38,840 nt of DNA from a virus. The stretch lies in IMG/VR virus record IMGVR_UViG_3300021087_000031, positions 1 through 38,840 of that record, one strand, 5' to 3'. A program made the position numbers and the translations under genes. A model generated the notes under the pieces. It had not been told where the DNA came from, made no database searches, and saw nothing but the letters and a program-made list of their open reading frames with translations. Below are positions 1-8,596 of this stretch, in pieces (position 1 is the stretch's first letter; each line of letters starts with the position of its first letter).

Positions 1-61
1 TTTGGAAAACAAAATTCCAGATGCTAAAAAGCCTAAATCAATTGAAATAAAAACTAAATAA
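1..61 (+). CDS. C-terminal tail of a probable small heat-shock protein (Hsp20), partial
   Basis: An open frame enters from the left edge and ends at a TAA at 59-61, giving 19 residues that end in KPKSIEIKTK. Small heat-shock proteins carry a C-terminal I-x-I motif that docks onto the alpha-crystallin domain of a neighbouring subunit, and IEI fits it. Marine T4-like phages often encode an Hsp20 with a lysine-rich tail of this type. The alpha-crystallin domain lies outside the window, so the call rests on the tail alone and is tentative. Confidence 0.4.
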   Translation, partial: LENKIPDAKKPKSIEIKTK

Positions 62-76
62 TGCAGGAGTAGGAGC

Positions 77-412
77 ATGGCAAACGTTCAGATAATTAAA
101 TTAACCTCAGGTGAAGATATCATGGGTGAGGTTTCAGATACAGAAATAGATGGTAAAGCATTTTTACTTGTAGATAGACCCGCAGTAATCCTAATGATGC
201 CTAAACCAGGTAGTGATGATGAATTTGGCGTTGGCCTTGCTCCTTACGCTCCTTTTGCTAAAGAGCATAAAGTTCCAATCTTTCCTAATCATATAATTTC
301 AGTATATGATCCCGATAGAAATTTATTGAATACATATACAACTAAGTTTGGCTCTGGTCTTATACAACCTGATTTTATAAATAAAAAGATATTAAATGAA
401 ATTAAGAAATAG
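77..412 (+). CDS. LSm-like conserved phage protein
   Basis: This 111-residue protein has a good ribosome site (AGGAG) just before its ATG. The N-terminus (VQIIKLTSGEDIMGEV) has the pattern of an Sm/LSm beta-barrel strand pair, in which a short hydrophobic strand is followed by G-x-x-[IV]-x-G-x-[IV]. Similar proteins are common in T4-like marine phages, where the function is unknown; an RNA-binding role is only an inference from the fold. Its stop codon shares one base with the GTG start of the nuclease gene behind it (TAGTG), which indicates coupled translation. There are no membrane segments or catalytic motifs. Confidence 0.6.
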   Translation: MANVQIIKLTSGEDIMGEVSDTEIDGKAFLLVDRPAVILMMPKPGSDDEFGVGLAPYAPFAKEHKVPIFPNHIISVYDPDRNLLNTYTTKFGSGLIQPDFINKKILNEIKK

Positions 413-816
413 TGTACGAATACAGAGTAAAAATTAGAAGAGTAGTAGACGGAGATACAGTAGATGTGGATATCGACTTGGGCTTTGGTGTCTGGCTCAA
501 AAAACAAAGAATACGTCTGTATGGGATCGATACTCCCGAAAGTAGAACCCGTGACCTCGAGGAAAAGAAGTTCGGACTTATGGCCAAAGAATTCCTCAAA
601 AAAGAACTTGCCGATGGAGCTATACTCAAAACAAGGCTTGATGGTAAGGGAAAATATGGAAGGATTCTTGGTGAATTTATTACTATAATAGATGGTGCGA
701 GGCATAATGTAAATGAATATATGGTTGAATCACATCATGCAGCTACTTACCATGGACAATCGAAAGAAGACATCATAGAACAACATTTAGTGAACCGTAC
801 CTTTTTCGATAGTTAA
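412..816 (+). CDS. Staphylococcal nuclease-like (thermonuclease) protein
   Basis: The 134-residue product starts at GTG. It shows the SNase fold signature: VVDGDTVDVDIDLGFG near residues 11-26 (metal-binding Asp residues), then RIRLYGIDTPESR (first catalytic Arg region), and GRILGEF near residue 84 (second Arg). Members of this family cleave DNA or RNA with calcium. No signal peptide is seen, so a cytoplasmic role is likely, perhaps in breaking down host nucleic acid. The gene overlaps the LSm-like gene by one base and is followed directly by the polymerase promoter. Single-domain SNases of this size are frequent in marine T4-like phages. Confidence 0.85.
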   Translation: MYEYRVKIRRVVDGDTVDVDIDLGFGVWLKKQRIRLYGIDTPESRTRDLEEKKFGLMAKEFLKKELADGAILKTRLDGKGKYGRILGEFITIIDGARHNVNEYMVESHHAATYHGQSKEDIIEQHLVNRTFFDS

Positions 817-819
817 TAG

Positions 820-848
820 TTGACTCTAGGTTCGAAAGAGCCTATAAT
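820..848 (+). promoter_or_regulatory. Promoter with spacer inverted repeat, upstream of DNA polymerase
   Basis: A -35 box TTGACT (820-825) and a -10 box TATAAT (843-848) are separated by exactly 17 bases. An inverted repeat lies across the spacer: CTCT (824-827) pairs with AGAG (837-840), and an outer G822-C842 pair flanks one mismatch. The loop contains GGTT at spacer positions 4-7. The site begins four bases after the stop of the nuclease gene. The start point would fall about 20 bases before the polymerase ATG. The same architecture recurs at 10171, 10646, 24094 and 35171. Confidence 0.75.
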
Positions 849-874
849 GTATATATGTTGGTGTTGGATATATT

Positions 875-3370
875 ATGAATTTTTATACTTATGCACGTCA
901 TTATGGCGACAAAATCTTAGTCCGTGGAGTGAAGAACGGAGAACGTTTCACATCACGACACGACTTTAGACCTACCCTATTTGTCAAATCAGACAAACCC
1001 TCAGAATATAAAAGTATATATGGAGAAACGGTATCTCCTATACAGTTTGACTCAAACAAAGAAGCAACAGAATTTTTTAATAGGTACAAAGATGTTTCCA
1101 ATTTTCCAATATTTGGACAGAACTATTATGCCTATCAATACATAACAGAAAAGTATCCCAACGACATTGAATGGGATGCCAAGAAAATAGCCATAAACTC
1201 TATTGACATTGAAACAACGTCAAAGGGTGGCTTTCCAAACGTGGACTCTCCAAGCGAGGAAGTAGTAGTTATCACACTTCAAAACAACAACACCAAGAAG
1301 ATAACAACTTTCGGACTTGGGGAGTTCACACCTTCCGCAGAAACAACAGAATACGATATAGATTATCATGCTTGTTCTGATGAATACACTCTTCTTAAAA
1401 CGTTTTTAGAATGGTGGGAAGAAAATTGTCCTGATATTATTACAGGTTGGAATACTCAATTATTTGATATTCCTTATCTACTTGCTAGAACAGAAAGAAT
1501 ATTGGGAGATGGAGAACATAAACGTTTCTCTCCTTTTGGAATAGTACAAAAAAGAAATATTAGATTCATGGGTCAGGAAAAAACTGCTTATGAAATAGTA
1601 GGTGTTGCTCAATTAGACTATTATGACTTATATAGGAAATTTACTTATGTTACTAGAGAGAGTTATAAACTAGATTTTATTGCAGAGACAGAGTTAGGCA
1701 CAAAGAAATTAGAACATGGTTTTGATACACTTCAAGAGTTTTACGAAAAGGATTGGAATAGATTTGTAGAGTATAATATTATTGATACAGTCCTTGTTGA
1801 TAAGTTAGAAGATAAAATGAAACTTATTGAGCTAGCAATTACAATGGCATACGATGCCAAATGTAATTTTAATGATATGTATTCTGCAGTTAGAACTTGG
1901 GACAGTTTATTATACAATCATTTATGGGAGAAGAAAATTGTCTTACACCAGGGCGGTGGTAGGAAAGAAAGAACAATCGAAGGAGCTTATGTCCAGGAAC
2001 CTGTTCCAGGTGGTTATGATTGGGTGTGTAGTTTCGATGCTACAAGCCTATATCCTTCTATAATTATGCAATATAATATGAGCCCAGAAACACTTGTTCC
2101 TGGTTTCCAATATGAAGTAAAAGTAGATGACTTGTTGGATAGGTATAAGTTAGACAAATTAAAAGAAAAGAATTATGCCATGGCAGCTAATGGTACTTGT
2201 TATACAAGAGAGAAACAAGGGTTATTCCCTGAGATAGTACAGAAGTTTTTTAATGATAGATTAAGATATAAAAGACTAATGCAGGAGTCCCAAAAGAAGT
2301 TTCAAGAAACTGGAGCCAAGGTTTATGAAAATGAGGTTAGTAAATATAATAACTTCCAAATGGCAAGAAAAATTCAATTAAACAGTTTATATGGAGCACT
2401 GGCAAACCAATACTTTAGGTTCTATGATGATAGACTTGCAGAAGGTATTACAATGACAGGCCAATTAATAATTAGAGATACAGCTAAGGCATTAGACAAA
2501 TATGTTAATAAAGTCTGTGGCACAGAAGATAAAACTTATTCTTTTTATAGTGATACTGATTCTTGTTATGTTACTTTAGACAATATGGTTAAAAACTTCT
2601 TTCCTGACGCAGACAAATCAAGAGTTATTGACTTAATAGATAAAGTTGCAGGAGAGAAAATAGAACCCGCAATAGATCAGGCAATGCAATCCTTGGCTAA
2701 CTATACTAATGCTTTTGAAAAGAAAATAGACTTTAAAAGGGAGATCATAGCAGATAAAGGCATATTTGTAGCTAAGAAACGTTATGCGTTAAACGTATAT
2801 GATGATGAGGGATTACGTCTAAAGGAACCTAAATTAAAGGTAATGGGATTAGAGATAGTAAGATCAAGCACTCCTGGCGTAATTAGAGCGTCTCTAAGGG
2901 AGGCCGTACGTCTTATACTTACTAGCGATCAAGATACATTACAATCCTACGTAGCAGACGCCAAAAGGGACTTCCTCAGTAAAACTGCAGAGGAAATTGC
3001 TTTCCCTCGAGGATGCAACAACATGAAAAAGTATAGAAGCACATCAGACATATATAGCAAAGGTACTCCTATTCACGTTCGAGGTGGATTGTTATATAAT
3101 CATTATTTAAAGAAGCACAATCTAAACTTAAAGTATGAACAAATAAAGGAAGGAGATAAGATTAAGTTTTTATATTTAAAAGAACCTAATACTATAAAAG
3201 AAAATACAATAGCATTTTCTTCTAAACTTCCAACAGAATTTAATCTACAAAAATATATAGATTATGACTTAATTTTCCAAAAGGCATTTGTGGATCCTTT
3301 AGAAAATATCTTGAATCCACTTGGCTGGCATACGGAGCCACAAGCATCCCTGGAGGATTTGTTTACATGA
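875..3370 (+). CDS. 43: DNA polymerase, family B (T4 gp43-like)
   Basis: The 831-residue replicative polymerase carries all the family B landmarks in order. In the 3'-5' exonuclease domain, Exo I is DIET at residues 111-114, Exo II is in ITGWNTQLFDIPYLL, and Exo III is in YNIIDTVLVDKLED. In the polymerase domain, motif A is DATSLYPSII, motif B is KIQLNSLYGAL and motif C is YSDTDS. Proofreading and polymerase residues are intact. T4 gp43 is 898 residues, so this version is slightly short. The gene is expressed from the promoter at 820. Its stop overlaps the next start (ATGA), beginning a tightly packed operon. It probably works with the UvsX and gp41-like proteins encoded downstream. Confidence 0.97.
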   Translation: MNFYTYARHYGDKILVRGVKNGERFTSRHDFRPTLFVKSDKPSEYKSIYGETVSPIQFDSNKEATEFFNRYKDVSNFPIFGQNYYAYQYITEKYPNDIEWDAKKIAINSIDIETTSKGGFPNVDSPSEEVVVITLQNNNTKKITTFGLGEFTPSAETTEYDIDYHACSDEYTLLKTFLEWWEENCPDIITGWNTQLFDIPYLLARTERILGDGEHKRFSPFGIVQKRNIRFMGQEKTAYEIVGVAQLDYYDLYRKFTYVTRESYKLDFIAETELGTKKLEHGFDTLQEFYEKDWNRFVEYNIIDTVLVDKLEDKMKLIELAITMAYDAKCNFNDMYSAVRTWDSLLYNHLWEKKIVLHQGGGRKERTIEGAYVQEPVPGGYDWVCSFDATSLYPSIIMQYNMSPETLVPGFQYEVKVDDLLDRYKLDKLKEKNYAMAANGTCYTREKQGLFPEIVQKFFNDRLRYKRLMQESQKKFQETGAKVYENEVSKYNNFQMARKIQLNSLYGALANQYFRFYDDRLAEGITMTGQLIIRDTAKALDKYVNKVCGTEDKTYSFYSDTDSCYVTLDNMVKNFFPDADKSRVIDLIDKVAGEKIEPAIDQAMQSLANYTNAFEKKIDFKREIIADKGIFVAKKRYALNVYDDEGLRLKEPKLKVMGLEIVRSSTPGVIRASLREAVRLILTSDQDTLQSYVADAKRDFLSKTAEEIAFPRGCNNMKKYRSTSDIYSKGTPIHVRGGLLYNHYLKKHNLNLKYEQIKEGDKIKFLYLKEPNTIKENTIAFSSKLPTEFNLQKYIDYDLIFQKAFVDPLENILNPLGWHTEPQASLEDLFT

Positions 3371-4209
3371 TAGAATATGAAAAAGATTTAGTACATAACG
3401 CACTAGGTAGACCTTATTGGATTTATAAAGACGACACGTTTTACCAACAAAGGATTGCAGGAGCAGGACCCTATCAACAGAAGAATTTAAAATATATTAG
3501 AGCATTGGTGCCTAATGCTAGAACAATAATTGATGTGGGTATGAATATAGGAATGAACACTATTGAATACGCCACTTGGGCTGATGAAGTAAAATCATTT
3601 GAACCTGTTAAGCAAACATATGATATGGCACTACTCAACATAGAGTTGGCAAAAGAACAAAAAGAATTCTTAAAAGCATGGTGGCCAAACGCATCTCTTA
3701 TACAAAGAGCAAATATAGAGACTAATAATTGCGGTTTAGGAGATAAACCAGGATCTTTTGAAATACAGATTAAAAGGAATAATGCAGGAGCAAATCATCT
3801 TAAAAGAACTCACACAAAAAGAGGTCCTGTTGGAGCCTCTACAAAACCAAGTGTAGACGAAATACAGACAGTGGAAATAAACACATTGGATTCTTATGGT
3901 TATAAAAATGTAGATGCAATTAAAGTAGATGCTGAGGGTTATGAATATCCTGTAGTTATGGGAGCAGAAGAAACCATAATGAGAGATAAGCCGGTTGTTC
4001 AATTAGAAATGATTCAAGGCCAACCAGAAAGGTTTGGATACACATTACAAATGATACAAGACTGGTTTTTAGAAAGGGAGTTTGTTATTACTCTACCAGA
4101 TGGTACTGAAGTTGATGATGAGTTTACCTATTATAAGAAGAATGTAGAGCGCTTTTTCATACATAAGAGTAAGTATGAGAAAAGAACTTTGGAGAATTTA
4201 TTTACATGA
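3367..4209 (+). CDS. FkbM-family SAM-dependent methyltransferase
   Basis: The 280-residue protein contains the SAM-binding glycine motif IIDVGMNIGMNTIEYA (about residues 56-71), an acidic end of the next strand (SFEP), and the FkbM hallmark VDAEGYEYPVVMGA near residue 190. FkbM-type enzymes usually O-methylate sugars or polyketides, so a role in modifying a surface glycan is likely but not shown. The start overlaps the polymerase stop by four bases and the end overlaps the next methyltransferase. There are no membrane segments. Confidence 0.8.
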   Translation: MIEYEKDLVHNALGRPYWIYKDDTFYQQRIAGAGPYQQKNLKYIRALVPNARTIIDVGMNIGMNTIEYATWADEVKSFEPVKQTYDMALLNIELAKEQKEFLKAWWPNASLIQRANIETNNCGLGDKPGSFEIQIKRNNAGANHLKRTHTKRGPVGASTKPSVDEIQTVEINTLDSYGYKNVDAIKVDAEGYEYPVVMGAEETIMRDKPVVQLEMIQGQPERFGYTLQMIQDWFLEREFVITLPDGTEVDDEFTYYKKNVERFFIHKSKYEKRTLENLFT

Positions 4210-4793
4210 GAATACCTAGCAGTGAAATGCAAAGTGCTTGGACAAAAGATTGGCCATTTAAAGATATTGTTGAAAGTTTACCAGAAGAAGGAAAGTTAAT
4301 TGAAATTGGTCCTTACTTAGGAAAATCAACAGTTGCATGGGCAGAGGAATTTGAAAGACAAAATAAACAATGGTCAATACATACAGTAGATATTTTCGCT
4401 GGACTTTCAGGAAAATTTTGGCCTGAAGATGTATCTCAAGAGACTATAGATTTTTTAAATACATTAATCATATCAGAGGCAGATCATTTAGCTACGTTTA
4501 AAAGAAACATAGAAGGTTGGGACAATATAACATGGGAGAAAAAGTTATTTACTAAAGACTACCAACCAAAAGAAGAGTATGATGTGTTATTTTATGATGG
4601 ATTGCATGAGTATAAAAATTGTATTGAAGCATTAAACTTTTGGAAAGATAAAGTTTCCTGGATGATTATAGATGACTATGGTAGTGAATTTAAAGGAACA
4701 GATGAAGCAGTAGATGAAGTAGTAGAACAAGGTGGTTTTGAATTAGAAAAAATGCCTATTGAAATTAAACCTATGGCGGTAATAAAAATATGA
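4206..4793 (+). CDS. Class I SAM-dependent methyltransferase
   Basis: The 195-residue protein begins with a short helix and then motif I (LIEIGPYLGKSTVAWA, about residues 31-46). The strand HTVDIFAG follows, where Asp binds the SAM ribose, and later DVLFYDGLHEYKNC and WMIIDDYGS. The layout matches the Methyltransf_24 group, which has a metal-like D-D pair near the active site and often acts on sugars or small molecules. It overlaps the FkbM gene by four bases and the next small gene by one base. A pairing of two methyltransferases suggests joint glycan modification. Confidence 0.75.
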   Translation: MRIPSSEMQSAWTKDWPFKDIVESLPEEGKLIEIGPYLGKSTVAWAEEFERQNKQWSIHTVDIFAGLSGKFWPEDVSQETIDFLNTLIISEADHLATFKRNIEGWDNITWEKKLFTKDYQPKEEYDVLFYDGLHEYKNCIEALNFWKDKVSWMIIDDYGSEFKGTDEAVDEVVEQGGFELEKMPIEIKPMAVIKI

Positions 4794-4906
4794 TGATGTC
4801 AGGTTGGGTTATGTTAGGAATAATATTGGTAGTTGATATTGCAATATATTGGGCTATTGATTTGGGTTTTGAAAAGAATTTTTGGAGAGAAGATGAGACA
4901 CGGTAA
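4793..4906 (+). CDS. Small single-pass membrane protein
   Basis: A 37-residue frame starts at ATG 4793, sharing its A with the upstream stop (TGATG), and ends at TAA 4904-4906. Residues 5-24 form one hydrophobic helix (WVMLGIILVVDIAIYWAIDL), followed by a short charged tail ending FWREDETR. The next gene starts inside this tail. Very short, so it rests on overlap-coupled starts and the clear hydrophobic pattern; function unknown. Confidence 0.45.
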   Translation: MMSGWVMLGIILVVDIAIYWAIDLGFEKNFWREDETR

Positions 4907-5078
4907 GAACAGCGCATATGGTCGTAAGGCCAGACGAGAAGGAGCTTTAGAAAGATTAAAAGCTTCCAAGTTTACAGAAAAAATGATGGCAGACGGCAAA
5001 GAAAGAAATGAAAAGAGCTGGACAAAGAAAAAAGAGGCGGATATTGAAAGACTTGAAGAAAGAATTAAACATGGCTAA
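4893..5078 (+). CDS. Small basic phage protein
   Basis: I place the start at ATG 4893 because GGAGAGA lies just in front; an in-frame ATG at 4833 is upstream but has no such site and would overlap the membrane gene fully. The 61-residue product (MRHGKNSAYGRKARREG...) is rich in Lys, Arg and Glu and is predicted helical. It overlaps the dehydrogenase start by eight bases. Short basic proteins of this look are frequent in marine T4-like phages, where their function is unknown; nucleic-acid binding is possible from charge alone. Confidence 0.6.
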   Translation: MRHGKNSAYGRKARREGALERLKASKFTEKMMADGKERNEKSWTKKKEADIERLEERIKHG

Positions 5079-5886
5079 GGTAGCAATAGTCGGATATGGT
5101 TTTGTAGGCAAAGCTACAGAATATTTCTTAAAAACTCATGTTGAAAATACACCAGAGATATTGATCCATGATCCAGATCTGGCTTTAAGGATAGGTGATT
5201 GGACAGGTATAGACTATGCGTTCATATGTGTACCTACACCACTTAAAGGATCTAAAAGGGCGTATAACAGGAAACTAGATACAGACATAGTAGATGAGGC
5301 TTGTAAGAAAGTGTTCGGTAAAGTATCTAGGATTGTTATACGGAGCACAATAGGTCCAGATCAGACCCATAGGTACACAACAAATATGGGAGCAATTATT
5401 TGGCCAGAGTTTTTAAGAGAAAAACATTGGAAAGATGATGTTGATAATCCAGATCTGCCTATGGTAGTGGGTGGTTATCAAATGGATCAGTTTATAGACT
5501 TTGTTAAATGTCATAAAAAGATCTGGAAAGTTCATCCAGATGAAGCAGCGATGATGAAAATAGCAAGAAATTCAGCACTTGCTGTAAAAGTAGATTTAGC
5601 TAATGAGTTTAAAAATATATGTGATGCATGGGATATGAACTATAATACATTAGCAGAATTTTTAAGTTTAGATCCAAACTTAGGAAAGACGCATTGGGAC
5701 GTTCCAGGCCCAGACGGAATGGTAGGATTTGGCGGTACTTGTTTACCAAAAGATTTGACTCACACTTCGTCTTTATGCTATAATAATGATAATATTTTAA
5801 AAGTTGCGGTTACCGCAAATAAAAGAAGGAGGGGTGATGAACCTAATAGAAAAACTAAAGAAAAACTCAACGATTCAACAATCTGA
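5071..5886 (+). CDS. UDP-glucose/GDP-mannose dehydrogenase-family protein, short form
   Basis: Starting at ATG 5071 gives 271 residues beginning MAKVAIVGYGFVGKA, a Rossmann GxGxxG nucleotide-binding strand at the N-terminus as expected; the frame is open further upstream but that would place the strand internally. Other family signs are FICVPTPL, VIRSTIGP and the active-site motif GFGGTCLPKD (about residues 222-231) holding the catalytic Cys. These enzymes oxidise UDP-sugars to uronic acids. Typical members are near 400 residues or more, with a third C-terminal domain that is missing here. The 3' end overlaps uvsX by 50 bases. Confidence 0.8.
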   Translation: MAKVAIVGYGFVGKATEYFLKTHVENTPEILIHDPDLALRIGDWTGIDYAFICVPTPLKGSKRAYNRKLDTDIVDEACKKVFGKVSRIVIRSTIGPDQTHRYTTNMGAIIWPEFLREKHWKDDVDNPDLPMVVGGYQMDQFIDFVKCHKKIWKVHPDEAAMMKIARNSALAVKVDLANEFKNICDAWDMNYNTLAEFLSLDPNLGKTHWDVPGPDGMVGFGGTCLPKDLTHTSSLCYNNDNILKVAVTANKRRRGDEPNRKTKEKLNDSTI

Positions 5887-6904
5887 AGTCCTAACAGACT
5901 CCATGTTTTTTAATGAGCAGGATGTAATCCAAACATCTGTGCCGGCAGTTAATGTCGCGTTAAGTGGAAAATTAAACGGGGGTCTAACAACAGGTTTAAC
6001 TGTTTTTGCAGGACCAAGTAAACATTTTAAAACAGCATTTGCCATGTTATTGGCCAAAGCATATTTAGACAAATATGATGATGGTGTTGTTTTGTTTTAT
6101 GATAGTGAGTTTGGAGCACCACAAGCATATTTCGATACCTTTGGTATAGATACAAGCAGAGTAATACACAGTCCAATATCAGATATAGAACAGTTGAAAC
6201 ACGACTCTATGCAACAGTTGAATGGTTTAGAAAGAGAAGACCATGTAATGATTATTGTTGATAGTGTGGGTAACTTAGCAAGTAAAAAAGAAGTAGAAGA
6301 CGCCTTAGAGGGTAAATCAGTAGCAGATATGACAAGAGCTAAACAAATGAAGTCACTGTTTAGAATGATTACACCTCATTTAACTATAAAAGACATACCC
6401 GCTATTGTTGTTAATCACACATATAAAGAAATAGGATTGTTTCCTAAAGACGTTGTAAGTGGTGGAACAGGTATATATTACTCAGCAGACAACATATATA
6501 TCATTGGTAGAAGGCAACAAAAAACAGGAACAGAAGTTACAGGATATGAATTTGTAGTAAATGTTGAGAAGTCTAGATTTGTTAGAGAGAAATCTAAGAT
6601 TATTGTACAAGTGGCCTGGGAAACAGGTATTAGTCCTTGGTCTGGTTTGTTAGAAATGGGATTAGAGTCTGGATTTGTTGTTAAACCTAGCAATGGTTGG
6701 TATCAGAAATGTGATCCTAAAACGGGAATACTTTCTGGTGATGGAAAGAAAAGACTTAAAGCTTTAGATGGTAGCTTTTGGATACCTATTTTAGAAGACT
6801 TTGAATTTAATGCTTGGGTAGAGAACAGATATAAAATGGGTGGTGACTTGATACAAGCAGAATTTAGTGATGAAGACATTGAGCAAGAATACGAAAAAGT
6901 GTGA
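5837..6904 (+). CDS. uvsX: RecA-like recombinase UvsX
   Basis: I choose ATG 5837, behind a strong AGGAGGGG site, giving 355 residues beginning MNLIEKLKKNS. The Walker A box is GPSKHFKT (about residues 65-72), which has the non-standard P-loop typical of T4 UvsX, and Walker B is IIVDSVG. The family forms filaments on single-stranded DNA and drives strand exchange and recombination-primed replication. Length is close to T4 UvsX (391). The gene starts inside the end of the dehydrogenase gene. The loader UvsY is not in the window. Confidence 0.93.
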   Translation: MNLIEKLKKNSTIQQSEVLTDSMFFNEQDVIQTSVPAVNVALSGKLNGGLTTGLTVFAGPSKHFKTAFAMLLAKAYLDKYDDGVVLFYDSEFGAPQAYFDTFGIDTSRVIHSPISDIEQLKHDSMQQLNGLEREDHVMIIVDSVGNLASKKEVEDALEGKSVADMTRAKQMKSLFRMITPHLTIKDIPAIVVNHTYKEIGLFPKDVVSGGTGIYYSADNIYIIGRRQQKTGTEVTGYEFVVNVEKSRFVREKSKIIVQVAWETGISPWSGLLEMGLESGFVVKPSNGWYQKCDPKTGILSGDGKKRLKALDGSFWIPILEDFEFNAWVENRYKMGGDLIQAEFSDEDIEQEYEKV

Positions 6905-7040
6905 TAGGTGTGAGAAAGCCTTAAATCTAGACGAAGATAAAGCATATTGTTTTCATAGTGATGAAGGTGAGGTTTATATCTGTAGCCTTTGTGTAGCAGA
7001 AGTATTTAACGAGTATGTAGAGAACATGGATGAAAAATAG
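6870..7040 (+). CDS. Small zinc-ribbon protein
   Basis: A 56-residue frame opens at ATG 6870 inside the end of uvsX and closes at TAG 7038-7040 inside the start of the helicase gene. It has two Cys pairs, CDRC (about residues 11-14) and CSLC (about residues 34-37), with YCFH between, a pattern that fits a zinc ribbon. The ribosome site is weak, so it may depend on translation coupling from uvsX. The function is unknown; position between recombinase and helicase genes suggests a DNA-metabolism role. Confidence 0.6.
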   Translation: MKTLSKNTKKCDRCEKALNLDEDKAYCFHSDEGEVYICSLCVAEVFNEYVENMDEK

Positions 7041-8409
7041 AATTGAACAAGTAATATTAGAAAACCTGATATACTCTGAACAATACGTTAGAAAAGTAAT
7101 ACCCTTCTTAAAGTCTTCATATTTTATGAATCATGAAGATCAGAAAGTTTTTTCTATTATTCGTGATTTTGTAGAAAAGTATAATAATCCACCAAACAAA
7201 CAGGCAGTAATTCTTAGCTTAAATGAAGATAAAACATTAAACGAAGAAACTCATAAAGTTTGTTTGGATTTAGTAAATTCTTTATCCGAAGATAAGCCTG
7301 AAACGAAATGGTTAATAGATGAAACAGAAAAATTCTGTAAGGATAAAGCATTATACTTGGGCGTTATGGATAGTATCCAAATACTTGATGGAAAGAATCA
7401 AGAACAAGGCAGGGACGCGTTGCCACAGATATTATCAGACGCACTTGCAGTAGGCTTTGATACAAATATAGGACATGATTTCATAGAAGACGCAGAAAAA
7501 CGTTATGATTTTTATCATAAGTTAGAAGAGAAAGTAGAGTTTGATTTGGATATGTTTAACAAAATTACAGAGGGTGGACTATCTAACAAAACTTTGAACA
7601 TAGCATTAGCAGGCACGGGTGTAGGTAAATCACTTTTTATGTGCCATATGGCGTCTAGTTGCATCGATAGAGGCAAGAATGTACTCTATATTACCCTAGA
7701 AATGGCAGAAGAAAGAATTGCTGAACGTATAGACGCTAATTTAATGAACATGCCTATTATGGACTTAAAAGACTTATCTAAGGCAATGTTTGATGATAGA
7801 ATTAAAAAGATTAAAGATAAGATTGAAGGCAGACTTATTATAAAAGAGTATCCAACAGCATCAGCACATGCAGGACATTTCAAAGCATTATTAAATGAAT
7901 TAAAATTAAAGAGAAGTTTCTTCCCAGATATCATATTCATAGACTATTTGAATATATGTACAAGTGCTAGATTCCGTCCAGGTACTCAAGCTAATACTTA
8001 TGTTATTATTAAAAGTATTGCAGAAGAATTAAGAGGGTTAGCAGTGGAACAAAATGTTCCTATTGTTAGCGCCACACAAACAACAAGGGGTGGTTTTGAT
8101 AACAGTGATGTATCCTTAACAGACACCGCAGAAAGTTTTGGGTTACCAGCTACGGCAGATTTGATGTTTGCCATTATAAGTACAGAGGAATTAGAACAAA
8201 TGGGACAGTTTATGATTAAGCAATTGAAAAATAGATATGCTGACCCTACAAGAAACAAAAGATTTATGATAGGTGTGGATAGAGCAAAAATGAAGTTATT
8301 TGATTTAGATCCTTCTGCACAAAAACAATTAACAGACGCAAACATAGACGTTCCAATATTTGAAAAGACAGAACAGGAGAGCAAATATGACGGGTTCAAA
8401 TACGACTAA
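7030..8409 (+). CDS. 41: Replicative DNA helicase (T4 gp41 / DnaB-like)
   Basis: The 459-residue protein has an N-terminal helical domain, then a RecA-type core with Walker A GTGVGKS (about residues 196-202). The stretch YITLEMAEERIAERIDANLM is typical of DnaB-like hexameric helicases. Walker B is IIFIDYLN, and VSATQTTRGGFDNSDVSLTDTAESFG contains the H3/sensor region. T4 gp41 is 475 residues. The enzyme unwinds the fork and pairs with the primase encoded at 24132. Its start overlaps the zinc-ribbon gene, and its 3' end overlaps the small gene behind it. Confidence 0.93.
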   Translation: MKNRIEQVILENLIYSEQYVRKVIPFLKSSYFMNHEDQKVFSIIRDFVEKYNNPPNKQAVILSLNEDKTLNEETHKVCLDLVNSLSEDKPETKWLIDETEKFCKDKALYLGVMDSIQILDGKNQEQGRDALPQILSDALAVGFDTNIGHDFIEDAEKRYDFYHKLEEKVEFDLDMFNKITEGGLSNKTLNIALAGTGVGKSLFMCHMASSCIDRGKNVLYITLEMAEERIAERIDANLMNMPIMDLKDLSKAMFDDRIKKIKDKIEGRLIIKEYPTASAHAGHFKALLNELKLKRSFFPDIIFIDYLNICTSARFRPGTQANTYVIIKSIAEELRGLAVEQNVPIVSATQTTRGGFDNSDVSLTDTAESFGLPATADLMFAIISTEELEQMGQFMIKQLKNRYADPTRNKRFMIGVDRAKMKLFDLDPSAQKQLTDANIDVPIFEKTEQESKYDGFKYD

Positions 8410-8569
8410 TGGAGTAGAATGGAAAACCAAGGACAAAGTAAAGGCAGAAATAGACAAAGTGGTTTATATGCTGGGGTTAGAGCCAACTGATGATATTGAT
8501 CAGTTACGGAGTATTAAAGATAATAAATTAAAGAAACTTATTCGTCGTTACGATAGTATAAATAGTTAA
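8387..8569 (+). CDS. Small hypothetical protein after helicase
   Basis: The 60-residue product (MTGSNTTNGVEWKTKDK...) starts at ATG 8387 behind an AGGAGA site and overlaps the helicase end by 23 bases. An in-frame ATG further upstream lacks a ribosome site. The C-terminal part (DIDQLRSIKDNKLKKLIRRY) is predicted to be helical and charged. I do not recognise a family. Coupling to the helicase gene suggests it belongs to the replication operon. Confidence 0.6.
   Translation: MTGSNTTNGVEWKTKDKVKAEIDKVVYMLGLEPTDDIDQLRSIKDNKLKKLIRRYDSINS
8557..8564 (+). promoter_or_regulatory. Candidate T4-type late promoter (TATAAATA)
   Basis: The octamer TATAAATA, the T4 late-promoter consensus, lies 33 bases before the ATG of the membrane protein gene at 8597 and overlaps the end of the previous gene. 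The sequence is A+T-rich, so about as many such octamers as I see are expected by chance. Position in front of a likely late gene is the only support. Confidence 0.3.
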
Positions 8570-8596
8570 GTTAATTATACGACGAAGGAGTCAAAA

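Noticed and set aside
376-383. TATAAATA octamer near the 412 gene
   Set aside because: Lies in coding sequence of a stop/start-coupled gene pair, and roughly five such octamers are expected by chance per strand.
289-705. Reverse-strand frames opposite most genes (for example 289-705, 7998-8399, 20101-20481)
   Set aside because: They lie opposite well-supported genes, lack ribosome sites and have compositions expected of shadow frames.
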